Source: Hypomyces perniciosus
Lineage: Eukaryota; Ascomycota; Sordariomycetes; Hypocreales; Hypocreaceae
NCBI GenBank assembly: GCA_008477525.1
Contig: SPDT01000005.1
Span: 1,922,001-1,986,000 of the forward strand
Reading direction: 5' to 3'
Length of the DNA stretch: 64,000 nt
The notes beneath the pieces are model-generated. The model did not search any database and had not been told where the DNA came from. It saw nothing but the letters and a program-made list of their open reading frames with translations. Of this stretch, positions 19,312 to 30,847 are shown piece by piece; within the stretch, counting starts at the first letter, position 1; every line of letters starts with the position of its first letter. The position numbers and the translations under genes were made by a program.

Positions 19312-22300
19312 CTAGGTCGACCCGTGTGAGGGAGTGCTTCGTGGCGTAACGTCGCCGCTTCGTCGTCGTGATTGTTGCGCTTTGCTGTTTGCTTCAGCAA
19401 TCATCTGCTGCTTCTTGCGAACCATGGCCAACCTGCCCTGGATCATTTTAATCACTGTACCTCGTTAGTTGCGTGCTTCTTTAGTTCGACCATGATGGGG
19501 TAGACATACTCTTCCTAACATGAGCTTCCTCCTCACTGTCAAGGTCACTGTTGTTCTCCCTAGCATTCTCCTTGACAGCATCCTTCCCGGATGGAAGCTT
19601 CTTTACAGACGACTCTTCCTCGTTGTCCAGTACAGCCTCGAGCATTTGAATAGCTGTCAAGTATGATATCTCACAGCCTGAAAGATTCTCATTGGTAACT
19701 TCGTCAATGGCTGCTGCCCGGCTCATCTCAACAGCCCGGTCATACATCAACTTCTCGGCGCTAATACCAGGCGTAAGATATACCTGTTTAACGCTAGATC
19801 CGGCTGATGAAATAAGCGAGTCTTCCCCTTGGTTTGATGGGTGGCTCGGGTGGTCCTCAGGGAGCAGCCGCTGAGCCTCAGTCAACTTCAGGCGAACGAT
19901 TTCCGATTTTTCCAGGACCTCGTTGAACCGTTGACGTACCCACTGAACGACCGCATTGACACGCTGGACTACAGACTGTGAGACTGTCGCCGATAAGCTG
20001 CTCTTCTTTGACCACCACACACTGGCAATGTCCATGGCTCGGGCGAGCAGAGCGAGTGACTTGACATAGAGAACAAGCGCCTCCTCTGAGAGAGCTACGA
20101 TGGCTTCCGCGGTCAGTCCGTTGTCCTCGGCAGTCAACTGATCTGAACCAACGCCCCCAAGACCATGGTCTATAGATGGTGCGATAGGGACAAGCTGCTT
20201 GTACTTCACCTCAGCAAATCCATAGACACAATCGCTTCGTGTGGCAAGCTCCTCGATGGTATGAGCCGCGCGGACATCCTCGTCCTCGGACATGGAGCCT
20301 TTGCCATCTCCAAGCAATCCTACTGCGGTTGATGGAGTTGGGTAGGCAGGGAACGGCTGATACAACGGAGGGGACTGACCCCTCGGTCGGATAGGGCTCA
20401 TTTTGAACCCAAAAAGACGAAGACTGGCATCCTGAATAGCCTTGGAGATAGCGCCCGATGCCGATCCGGGACTGGCAGACAGGGCTTTCTCGTAGGACGA
20501 GCGGCGGTCCTGACCAATCCGGCCTTGCGCCGTCACAAGCTGATTTCGCGATGTTGCAGCCCCGATTGTAGATGTTGGCACCCCCTGTTGCGTCTGAAGT
20601 CGAGTGAGCTGACCCGGCCTTGCAGACATTGGACTCTGAGAGGCAAGCTTCTCGTTTGCCGCAAGCTCATCCGCAAAGGCATTGACCTCGACATGTCGTC
20701 TTTCTACAACAACATAGTCCCTTTCAAACATGATATCTTGTACTGCCTTCTCCTCCTCGGTGACTGTTCTGGTAACGGATGCCCGCGATTTACGAGCCTC
20801 CTGCACCAGAGACCCTGGCGGTGAAGCATCGTCTCGAGTAACTCTCTCGGTCAACCGGGGTTGACTGGGGAGTGAGGCAGCATGCTGGCTTGGTGGCCTC
20901 CGGATACCCAAGCCTTCTCCTGTCTCACGAGGGGAGCCACCACGTCGCTGGACCTCGGGAGATTGCCGCCGATATCGGCCTTCGCCGGGGCTCTCAATCT
21001 GGGGTGACCGGGGTTGCTGATCCCGGGGCGATCTCGATGGGCCAGGCTCAATTCTGCCATTTCGCAAGGAACCTATATGTGGGGATGAAGGGAAGGCCTC
21101 TCGTTGATGAATGGTTTCCAATTCCCGCTTGGGAGGCCTAGGGGTATCATCTTCAACCAATCCGGGAATGTCGTTCACAGCAACCGGGTGGCTGAAGAAA
21201 TTTTCAAAACTCAGCCGCTCAACCGGACTCCTCTTGAGCAAGGCCCTGACTAATGCTTTCATATCAGAGCTGATAATCACCTCCCTGGGGAATCTGATGA
21301 CGTCTTCGGCAGCTTCTATCTTCCTCAACAGCTCGACGTGGTTCCTCGCACGGAATGGGGGCTTTCCTGTAATCATTTCATACAGAACAGTTCCGACGGA
21401 CCACAGATCAGCCTTGGCATCGTATCGCTCGTAGCGAAGGATCTCTGGGGCCATGTACAAGGGCGAACCGCAGAGAGTATCAGCCAAAGACGTCGAGGGC
21501 AGTACACGAGCGAATCCAAAATCAGCGAGTTTTAACATGGGCAGAGAGGCCAGACCAGAGATAGGTATTAATGAATCCTGGCTGGCCTGCATAATTGGAA
21601 GATTTCGCCTTTCCCTGAATGCCTTGGATGGCAGCAACAGGAGATTCTGTGGCTTGACATCTCGGTGTACGTAGTTTTTGCTCCGGAGAAATTCTAGAGC
21701 GCTTGCGAGTTGCTTGAGAAAATGGCGGATGACAACTTCGTGCAGCCCAGAGTTGGGTGCACTTGGATACTTGCGGGCCATATCGTGGGTGGCCGGATGG
21801 GATAAGAGCTTATCGCGCTTCTTGATGAAAAGGGAAAGATCACCAAGTTCGCAGTATTCCATAACAAGGTTAATATGAGTAGCCGACTCGAGGCAATCAT
21901 GGAGGGCGACTATGTGCGGATGCCGGAGAGTTTTGAGAATTTGGATCTCGCCGTACAGATTTTCTTTTAGCTTCTTGTTGAGGCGATCTAATTCGACGGA
22001 TTTGATGGCTACAGCAGCTTTGGTTTCCTGTTTCACGAAAGCTGTGTTAGTAAAGTATGTACGTGAGATCACGAGGACAACGGCAGTGCAAATGGAGGTG
22101 CGATGACATCGCGAGAAAACAAGGGTCGAGCAATCGACCGGTTGTCCACACATCAAGTCCCTGAGGGATGGGGAATAAAGATGACTTTGCGGAACACAGC
22201 TGAAGAGCGTACCTTATGCCAGCCCATGTAGACTTGAGCAAAACTACCCTTGCCAATCTCCTTGTCAATAGTAAACTGGCCGACATTCCGTCCACCTGGC

Positions 22301-22338
22301 CTCCTCGAGCCGAGTGAGGTCTCCTGTCGACTCGCCAT
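19312..22338 (-). CDS. atg1: autophagy-initiating serine/threonine kinase Atg1
   Basis: Three exons, join(19312..19454, 19510..22027, 22213..22338) on the minus strand, 928 residues. Atg1 (ULK1) is the kinase of the complex that nucleates autophagosomes. Exon 1 encodes [16 protein letters not shown] and ends MGWHK; the 185-nt intron then leads to [13 protein letters not shown]. Catalytic marks: glycine loop GKGSFAQVY (~30-38), Lys51 in VAIK, HRD at 163-165, DFG at 211-213, then APE. A long Ser/Pro/Arg-rich linker follows, containing [20 protein letters not shown] at ~480-483 is the Atg8-interacting motif known from yeast Atg1. The C-terminal helical region (residues ~640-890) matches the tandem MIT (EAT) domain that binds Atg13. 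The last 55-nt intron is required: without it the tail would end at WSN instead of the conserved [11 protein letters not shown]... helix. Confidence 0.95.
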
Positions 22339-23540
22339 GGCCTCCTGTAAGGGTTGTCGATGTCAGGAAGAAAGCCGGAGTCGGTCACAGCCCGTGGGCT
22401 TAGAAGGTTTGAGAGGCGTTAGTAGCGACCGGAGTCGTCATGTAGGTGGATGGGTGAGGATGAAAGCGAGACGGTAACGGGAGTATAATACTGGTAGGAG
22501 GAGGAGAAAGATGGGATAAGGCGAGAACCGACGAGAGACGAGAGACGTTAGGGCGGATAGGATGGGAGAGAGAAATGCAGCACGAGAGCAGTCGGTGTAG
22601 CCAGTGATCGAATATCCCGGAACGGAAATGTTGATATTGACCTGGCGGTAGGTATCCGATAGGTCGGCAGAGGAGGAGGGTGGCCGGCAGCCTGGAGGTG
22701 TAGCAGGTTAGTGGACAATGTACGGAGTAGGACAAGGACGATGGCGCAGCCACATGCGAGAGGGAGACTTCTGCCTGGGAATGGGGATCTAAGAAGAAAG
22801 AAAAAGAAAGAGGAAAGGGGGAAGTGAGCGAGAGGATGACGAGAGTGAAGAGCCAGCCAGGTGCAGGGCCCGGGGGCTCGGTTGGAAATCGGACGGGACG
22901 CTGGGTTGAAGCTTAGGACCAGGGGGGGTGTGCGAGGCGCAAGGTGACTAACACTAAGACAATGAGGATCGGTCGTGGCGCTGGAAGCTCGATGTACGCC
23001 CGGAGCGAAAAGCACGATGAAGGCTTCCTTATTAGTATGACTCGACAAGGCGTCTGTCTGTCCGTGTATATAAGGTATATAAGAGTCACCACCCGGATGG
23101 TCGTGTTTTTGCGGGGCGTTGGCGTGCGAGGCTTTCACAAGGCGCTGCAGCGAACGCAGATGGACGGAGGCGCCGACTTCAACCTCGAGTCAACGGAGAT
23201 GGAAGAGATGCGTACGCGCAGGTACAGACACCACAGACCGAGGCTTTTGTCTGTTTGTCGGGTGCGAAAGAGAGAGCGAGAGACGGAGAGTGTGAGAGCG
23301 TCGTGTGTCCGAGAGAGGCGGATGGAGAGAGAAGAATCGATAGGATGCAATACGATAAGAGCGGGAGCGAAGATAAGGCGAAAGAGGGTACCCGGTCCTT
23401 AGTGCGAGTACTACTCCGTACTCCGTACTATGAATAGTGCTACGACTATTAACTCCGTACCGTAGGCGGGAAAAGGAAGAAGAAGAGCAAGAGAGAGGAA
23501 TCCGAAGAGAAGAGGAGAGAGAATAAAAGACAAGAAAATA

Positions 23541-23662
23541 AGAGGGAGAGGGAGAGGGAGAGGGAGAGGGAGAGGGAGAGGGAGAGGGAGAGGGAGAGGG
23601 AGAGGGAGAGGGAGAGACAGAGGCAGAGGCAGAGGCAGAGAGAGAGAGAGAGAGAGAGAGAG
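23541..23662. repeat. (GGGAGA)n - (GGCAGA)n - (GA)n microsatellite
   Basis: About 75 bases of GGGAGA hexamers pass into a few GGCAGA units and then ~25 bases of GA. The purine strand is the plus strand. It lies about 1.2 kb upstream of the ATG1 start. Confidence 0.9.
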
Positions 23663-23790
23663 CGGATGACGAGAAAATGAAAGTGGATAGCGCTGATGAA
23701 GGGAGATAGACCGAGAGATGATGGTCACTGGTGACTCGACTGTCACTGACGCCTTGATGACCCGGAGGGCTCGTGATGCAGCTCCCCCCA

Positions 23791-23861
23791 GTGCAGTGCA
23801 GCGCAGTGCAGTGCAGTGCACTACAGCGCATCAGCATCAGCACCAGCATCAGCACCAGCGT
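23791..23861. repeat. short tandem tracts (GTGCA)n and (CAGCAY)n
   Basis: A GTGCA pentamer array at 23791-23823 is followed by CATCAG/CACCAG hexamers at 23828-23861. Confidence 0.75.
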
Positions 23862-26717
23862 CCGCTATTCAGTGAGCGCAAGGGCGCGGCCCAGCCAAGC
23901 CAAGCCAGCCAAGTGCAGCGCTGTCTGTGGTGCGCTAAAAGGGAGCCAGCGGGTCCCCCACGTCTCGGATTGAGAAACGCCATACTAATGTATACTCCAA
24001 GTACACCGCTAACGGGCTTCCCCGCGAAACACAGGCGTATTGCGACCCCGGATCGGGGTGCGTGGTACCTGCAGGGCACCGCGCAGGGCTCAACCTGGCT
24101 GCAGCCGGCTTCTGTTTCCGCCGTCATGTCTGATTCTCAGGTGTTCCAATGATGTTCCAATGACAGGGTCTGGGTCCATCAGAGATGAGGCGAGAGGCAG
24201 TAGCCCCAGACAAGACAAGGGGACAAGTACGTAATACTACTTCTGCTTCTGCTTCTGCTTCGTACTGGGTACTTCGTACATGCTCGTTGGAAGCATTAGT
24301 GCCGGTACGAAGTACTACTGCTCGTACTCCGGATTAGTATGGATGGTGCGATAGCTGCGATAACGGACCGAGACAACTGGCTTCCTGCAAGGTGATAACC
24401 ACTACTCCGTACTGTACTCCGTACTATCACTATCAATCATCATGGCGCCAGACCGACTCTCGCCATAGAAGCGGACGGGAAAGTCAGTTGCCAGGACACC
24501 GTATTTTTGGCCCCCCTCTTTGCCCCTTTTGCTACGGAGTACGATGTCTGGGGGAGGAATGGCTGCATCTGCCGAGCGATCGCGTAACTTTGACGTGAGA
24601 AGAGACGGTCGCTGGCGTGCCTTGGAGAGATGCTCGCATCATCGCGTTACCAGACCTTTAGGATAGAAGGTTACGGTACTTGACCCTTGCTTAGGTAGGC
24701 TTAGGCAGACGGCTCCAGAAGATGCCTCACAATGCGGCTGGAGGTACTATTAAATGCTGTGCAAGACTTCTCACGCACGTTGAGACCATCATCACAAATG
24801 CGCTCCTTCTCCTCCCCCAGAAGACAGAAGACATATCATATCGCAACGTCCTTCACACCCACTTCCTCCTCTCCCACACCCACCAAATAAGCTGCCAACT
24901 AATATCTTTGGGTTTGGCCTGTCTGTCCGGCCTGCATGCGACCCAACTTCCACCCCAAGCCCACGTCGAGTAGGTGTCCTTTGCCGTCCGAAGTTGGACC
25001 CTGGATGGGGGAACACTACAGTGTCTTGTGCGGGATAGGACCGCGCATCATTTAGGTACTCCACTTACACTGGCAGCATGACTTATCTAGGACTTGTTTG
25101 TATGGATTCCGCGCCTACGAGTATGTATGTATGTATGTACGTGTTATCTCGTGGCGTCGTGAGTGTCTTATCTGAGCAGCCTAGATATGGAGACGACATA
25201 CGTATGGGTGAAGGCAATCAATGCAAGGGCACAGCCAAACCTGCATGCCGTCCTCGGTGTGTCGAGTACAGATGACCGCTGTCTGAGGCGTCAGTCTCTG
25301 CCTGGCTATCGTACTATGCTGCCTATCTCCATGTACTCGTACGGTACGAGTTGTGCCTGCGCAGAGTGATATCTGACAAGGTTTGCTGGCTGCTTTGGCT
25401 CATGGCCACCACTACCAAGATAGGCGACTGGCCAGCCTCCTCTGCAGGCCAGGCCGACGAATCGTTGCGTTTTCCAAGAATCATTACTTCACGGTGAGAC
25501 AAACACGGTGATCGGCCAGTCATCTAGGTACTTTGTACGGAATACGAGTAGTACCTCACTTCCTTTTCTCCTCCATATTGTTACCCATCCATTTCCGGGG
25601 AAACGGCCTTGTGCATATGACAAAGCACGGCCTTGTGAACAGTCCGCGGCCTCCCACCACACACCTATCTGCACTTTTTTCAGCCATGACTTGCCTACAT
25701 TACTCCGTACAGAATGCGTACCTACGTGGAATGGCTTGATTGACTCTTCCAAACGGCGTTGACCCCTGTTGAAACGCGGGAATGGCCAATCGCACGCTCC
25801 CCCGGCCAGCGTGCAATTAACACGACCACTTATATACACACATATACATATTCGTGCATACGCCGTGCTGAGGACATGCTTCCGCAGGCTCCCTCAACAA
25901 AAATTCCCCAGTTCCCGGGTTTCCCTATTTTCTTTTTTTTTCCTTACCTCAAGTTTTCCGTGTCTCACCTTGCAGGTAGCATCGTTTCACGAATACGGGA
26001 TCCCTCCTCTCGCGAATTCCCCATAATAGTACGGAGTACATAGTATTAGTAGTAGCAGTACTCCGGACTTTGACCTTTGACATGACGACATTGCCCGTGG
26101 CGCCAATCGTCCGGCGATCCCATAGCCTCGAATCTTCTTACTCCATATGTCCTAAAATCCATTGTTGTTTGTTTCCCCTCATCAGTCGCATCCCATCACC
26201 TGACGCTATCGCTCGTGGTTCAGGCCCCCACTATTGTTCGCTATTAATGACCATAGCAAATGTTGTTGGTATCCAACCCAACAAGCACGTGTAGTACGAA
26301 CAGCAATCAACTTGGCCTGAGTTCTGTATTCCATAAATAAATGGAACAAATGGGTGTGATACTTCGTACTTCGTACTCTATTTTGCTGATATAAATATCA
26401 AATACGTGTACGGAGTATGGTAAGGCGGACTGCACTTGGCTGATCTCCAGGGTAGGTAGGTGGTGACCATCCACACCAACGGATCATCTTTTGATCACGA
26501 GTTGTTTGCTCATCATCATCTAGAGAACCTTGAGAGTTAACCATGTATCAAAAAATGATCTTGAACCAATCAAGAATAACTAATATCAATACCATCCTCT
26601 AATATGCATTCAAGGTATCTCAACTCATGTCAGTGGTATCTCGAGCAAACCAACCTTTCAAAGAAATGCAATCCAGAATGCCTTCAGGAGGGTATCTCAA
26701 ACAAAGCAAAAAATAGA

Positions 26718-27435
26718 TCACTCATCAAACACCTTCTTCGCCTTCTCCCTTCTCCCTGCTTCCTTCTCAACCCATCTGTCCTCCCACAAGTCCTTCTCCA
26801 TGTACCGCCATCCCATCGGCGCACCTCCCATTCTCCATCGGTTCTTCATCTCCTCTAGCGTCACTGGGTTGACCAGCCCGTAAAGTTCTAATATGGGATA
26901 TCCATACTTGGATTCCTTTAGGCCCGCGTTGAAATCCTCGTTGCCAATGCCAAAAGGCTCGGTAGGCACGGAACCGGGAGTGTGTCTTGTTGTGGGCGGG
27001 ATGACGGCGATGTGTCTAAGACTTGGAGTCAGTATACTGGGGAAGGGAGGTAAATAAGGGAAAAGAGATAACATATCTTGAAATGAACCGAAACAAATGA
27101 TACATGAGGACATACGTGATGGAGGAGCGGCCTTGGCCCCCGTCACTGGTCTCGTACAACCAGAGTCTTGTCACACCATCTTGCAGCCGGTACTTGCGAT
27201 ATCCGTGGTTCTTCTCCCGACTCGCAATATTGGCCAGGTGAACTGGCTTAATCGTGAGTAGAACGTCGGTCGGCATCCGATCTGTTGGCTTGGTAGCCCT
27301 GGTAGCCCTGGACTTGGCTGGCCTAGTCCTGGCTGGTTTGGACTTGGATACTCCGTTTCTATTAGGTGTTGGTGGTGGGAATTTTCCGTAACCAGAGGAA
27401 TCCGCAGAAACAGGGGGGACAGGTTGAGGTGCCAT
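26718..27435 (-). CDS. PUA/ASCH-like domain protein, function unknown
   Basis: Two exons, join(26718..27015, 27116..27435) on the minus strand, 205 residues; the 100-nt intron has GTATGT donor, CTGAC branch site and TTAG acceptor and joins SSIT to HIAVIPP. The N-terminal ~55 residues are Pro/Lys/Arg rich with repeated (T)RPAKSRATRATKP-type basic segments, probably a disordered nuclear signal. From about residue 57 the chain reads LLTIKPVHLANIASREKNH followed by YRKYR, the strand-helix start typical of ASCH/PUA-like folds (LxIKPxxxxxIxxGxKxxExR). It continues with WLYET and IAVIPP strands. Such domains bind RNA or modified nucleotides, but no residue here fixes a ligand. The C-terminal segment rich in Trp, Glu and Lys (GWRYMEKDLWEDRW) looks conserved. 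The fold call is from pattern only. Confidence 0.75.
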
Positions 27436-27869
27436 TGTGGGATTTGAAGTCCAGCGTTGAATGTAGATTGTTTTCTTTTAGAGATGGAGGAGGAGAATTG
27501 GCAGGCATTCACTTTAACTATGTGCTACAATAACAGCTGACTAATGATCGGAGTGGTGTATGAAGCTTTTGTGAAAAAGTGAGTTCACAGTAAAGTTAAG
27601 TTGTGGGTGGTGAGAATGAAGTACTAAAGGTAAATCTGCTGCTGCAGTCTTGACTCTTGACTCAGGTACTGCAGCCAACAGATCATTCACTATATGCATT
27701 TTATTGTCTAGTCACTATATTTGAGGTTTACGCACAGCACCTTTTTTTTATCCCACAATGCTGTTCTGAGGTCCTCGGCAGTGTGAGCGTAGAGTATAAT
27801 AATTGAGTTATGCGATGGTCAAAGTCAGGGATGACAACAAAAATCGAATATGACAAAAGTCTCAAGCCG
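27436..27869. promoter_or_regulatory. PUA-like gene promoter / synthetase-like gene 3' region
   Basis: 434 bp of AT-rich sequence between two minus-strand genes. No gene seen. Confidence 0.4.
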
Positions 27870-29392
27870 TTAATTGGCCCTGTGAATACCCGCATTTCGC
27901 TCCATGATGACAGTATTTAAATATTCCACCGAAAAGGTCCTGAACAACTTCTTCGGATCCTCCAACCAACTCTCCACCTCATCCCAGACCCTCCTCAATC
28001 CTTCAGAGCCGCGCCCGTTGAATCGACTCTTCAGAAGCGCAAAGCTACACATCGCGTCGGTCCCCAACAACTTCATGGAATCGTACTCACCCTCACGAAC
28101 ATACAGCGACTTGGACAGCTTTGCACCGCTCCAGTCCACGACCAACGGCGCATACACGATGTGAGGCGTCCGGCCGGCCGCCAGACCACCTGTAGTCATC
28201 GACCAAACTGCCAGCGGGCGATAGAGAAACATTTCCTGGTACATGCCAGCGTAATCTGCCCCGGTGATGCGGATGTGATGCATTGCCGTGTCGAGCAGAT
28301 GGCTCATGCTGCGGAGGAGGTTGCGCACTGGCGTATTCGCCTCCAGTCGGGCAGCCTCAGCGGGTTTAGTCACGCAGATGGTGTACGGGCCGTGATGCGG
28401 ACACTGGAAGGTGATTCTGAAATCGTGTAAGTCACTGTACACATTAAGTCGGCCGTGCTTCTCTGCCAAACCACAGCCCTCGACTGGACAGGCCGCGCGG
28501 AGGGCAAGCTTGCCATGCTTTGGGGAGAGCTGACGTCCGAGAGTCTCATGGTTGGCGACGATGTAGGGGAGAAGCGACGGTGGCCAAAGAGATCAGACTG
28601 GAAAGCCATCTCGAAGGGGACATCGGACCAAAGGGATAAGAGATGGAGCACCTCGTCGTAATCGGCCATGTGTCTGTTCATAGCCACGGGCGCATCTCGG
28701 TGCGATCTCTGATACTGAATCCCGCATATATCGACTCCATAGTCTTTCACGGGTGCGATATCGACAAAAGTAATTTCGACGGAGACACGCGGCGGCGGAT
28801 TCTCCCCCGTGGCGGCTATCATGGCTTGTATCCCATCACGGATTCTCCTAGCAAGCAGGAAGGCATAACAATAGACCACAAGAGTTCCAATGTGAGGTGA
28901 ATTATTCGGTTGTAGGCCAGCGTGGAGGACAATCGGGCGAGTCGGAATAGGCGAGGTAGATCGCATACTGGACTCACCATGCGTTCCATAGAACCCCTTT
29001 ATTATCACGTTAGCATGAAACTACGGTTTGGAATCTAGCCGACGAACCTCATCGTCCATGAGGGCAAGCAACATTGGCCCAATGATATCAGCCTCGAAGG
29101 CATAGGATCCAGCTCCCAGCGGATCATGTACCTCGCCGTCATGGAATGTTGCAAAAAGGGGTTTGTCGGGAATTAAGGTAGGAACCAGAGCCTGTATCGC
29201 GGAAAAATCCCCTATCCAGCTAGTCGCTCCGGAAGAGCTCGTAGGTTCCGGAGTTCGTTCGGGCGGCTGGTTCATTGCTAGAGAAGACATCTCCTCCTCA
29301 TCCACGAGAAAAGGAGTAAGCACGCTGACCAGATTCCGAGCTGCAGTTTTGCGGTCAGGAACACTATCTTGAGGACACGAATCGCCACACAT
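27870..29392 (-). pseudogene. class I aminoacyl-tRNA synthetase-like gene with a frame break
   Basis: A minus-strand gene of two exons, 29392-29048 and 28996 onward; the 51-nt intron has a GTTCGT donor, GCTAAC branch site and AAAG acceptor. The first ~115 residues are unrecognised. Exon 2 then reads HAGLQPNNSPHIGTLVVY, a class I HIGH motif (PHIG), at ~135-152. About 140 codons into exon 2 the coding sense moves to another frame between roughly 28605 and 28572; the original frame runs on without family character to 28370, while the new frame reads LLPYIVANHETLGRQLSPK and runs to 27870. The second part has a CPVEGC...CPHHG zinc-ribbon pattern and a KLSKS motif in VDWSGAKLSKSLYV. HIGH, zinc insert and KMSKS resemble archaeal-type class I LysRS, but no anticodon-binding domain is evident. 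No credible intron bridges the shift, so this is either a one-event pseudogene or a sequence error in a functional gene. Confidence 0.65.
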
Positions 29393-30847
29393 CTTGGAAG
29401 GGGTACTGTGACTTGGATGATGAAAATACGTGTATATCAGATGAAGGGCGAACATAGGCAACCTCCACGATTCTTCTTATACGCCCTCATAATATTTGCA
29501 ATGCTAGTTGTTCATCAAGTCTGTCTTTCAACTTTTTGCTCCACAGCACTGACAGATCTCTCAAGTGATTTAGTACCTTGTTAGACCATCAAGTAAACAT
29601 ATACGTTCGTGGCCACAACCAATTATCGTATACAAGTCCGGTGCCCGCCAAAGGCGCCCATAGGAGCAAGCAAAGCTGCTACACACCTCCGGACTTGCAT
29701 TAATTATTTCCCCCTATAGCAGCTTATCGGCTAGCAGAGGGGGTAAAATAGGAAGATGTGGAGGAGAAGGGAAAGCGGATGGGAGTTTATTCCTTGGATG
29801 CTTATGTTTGATCGGCTAGTCGCCGCCTTCATCAATCTCATGAGAGAGTACTTTTGGACTTATAGCTTACCTATAGGCTGGAATAACAGATTAAGTGAGG
29901 TAGCAGGTCTAGGCTAGGGCCACCTACTCCTTGGGGAACAACTCCTAATAATACTCAAAGCTATGAATACATCGCGATGCTCCCATTATAGTCACAACAC
30001 CACCAAAAAAGCGGAATCAATCCTATATCACTGAGGTGAAAATGGCAAGAAGGACCAGGTGCTAGTAAATATGCTAACTTGCAGCTACCTTACTATAGTA
30101 ATGATAAGGGCTATCGAGGAACAAGGAAATTGCAGTCATTTTATGTCTTTGGGCGTTAAAAAATAACAGGTAACAAATCCCCAATAAAGTAACTCGACAA
30201 GTTGAAGACGGGTGACGACTACTCTCGAACACGGCTTCGTTGTATAAAACCACGAATTTATCGTCAATGAGCTGTACAGCTGACTGAAACCCCCGGACAT
30301 CCTGGATTCCTAATGATTCGGGATCAAAGGTGATGTTTCACCAGCGGATCAATGTCTAGATGAGTTGTACATCATTCATTCACAGATTCACCTCAAATGC
30401 TCCAACGCCCACAGCATCGGCCTCAATCAGTAAGCACACATCAATACTCCCAAAAATGATCATTTCTCATACTACTCCAATCTACGGAGTACATTACACA
30501 AATGAACACCATTCGCGCCCCTCCGCCAGGAGGATCCCCTCATCAAGAGGGATTCCATCTGGCGATAAAAAAAATCCCAATGTATCCAAAATGTCCAAAA
30601 TGCATCCTGATGCTGCGTCATGACCGGTCCTGGCAATTCCCTGGGTATCTTATACTATACGACGGTTTTTTTTTAAGCCAAAAAGAAGAAAAATGTGATT
30701 TCGCACATGTCGTGTCGTGTTTTCAAAAATCCCCCGGAGCTCGCGCTCATAATGCAGCCGGATTCTCTCTATAGAGTCCACTCATCTCGCAAATGCGAGG
30801 TCTCCTCCCCTTTTATGCCTGCGTTGATGAATAAATGAGTATTTTGT
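29393..30847. other. AT-rich intergenic region, 1.45 kb
   Basis: Contains the promoter of the synthetase-like gene, an inverted-repeat patch at 29633-29748, RIP-like AT-rich sequence at about 29750-30240, and the 3' region of ornithine aminotransferase. No intact gene. Confidence 0.5.
29633..29748. repeat. nested inverted repeats, possible transposon relic
   Basis: CAAGTCCGG at 29633-29641 pairs with CCGGACTTG at 29689-29697. Right beside it, TATTTCCCCCTATAGCAGC pairs imperfectly with GCTAGCAGAGGGGGTAAAA (29703-29748). Adjacent palindromes in AT-rich DNA suggest the end of a decayed element. Confidence 0.5.

Larger units (their letters stand above)
23404..24545. repeat. cluster of TACGGAGTA / TACGAAGTA motifs
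   Basis: Copies or near copies are seen at about 23412-23432 (three overlapping ACTCCGTAC), 23449, 24262-24282, 24306, 24405-24425 (two) and 24535. The core reads GTAC-GGA-GTAC, an interrupted palindrome; the GAA form differs by one G-to-A transition. Confidence 0.7.
22339..26717. promoter_or_regulatory. 4.4-kb non-coding region upstream of ATG1
   Basis: No protein gene is convincing in this long gap; the open frames are products of microsatellites or lack family character. It contains an ATG1 leader, a purine-rich hexamer array, GTGCA and CAGCAY tracts, a CTTCTG run (24240-24262), a TATG run (25120-25140), and the densest set of TACGGAGTA/TACGAAGTA motifs in the window. Long 5' leaders, distal regulatory DNA or a non-coding RNA are all possible. 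Confidence 0.5.

Noticed and set aside
23190..23855. Long minus-strand open frames rich in Ser-Pro or Pro-Leu repeats
   Set aside because: They are translations of the GGGAGA microsatellite; all frames of such an array are open, and the flanks are not protein-like.
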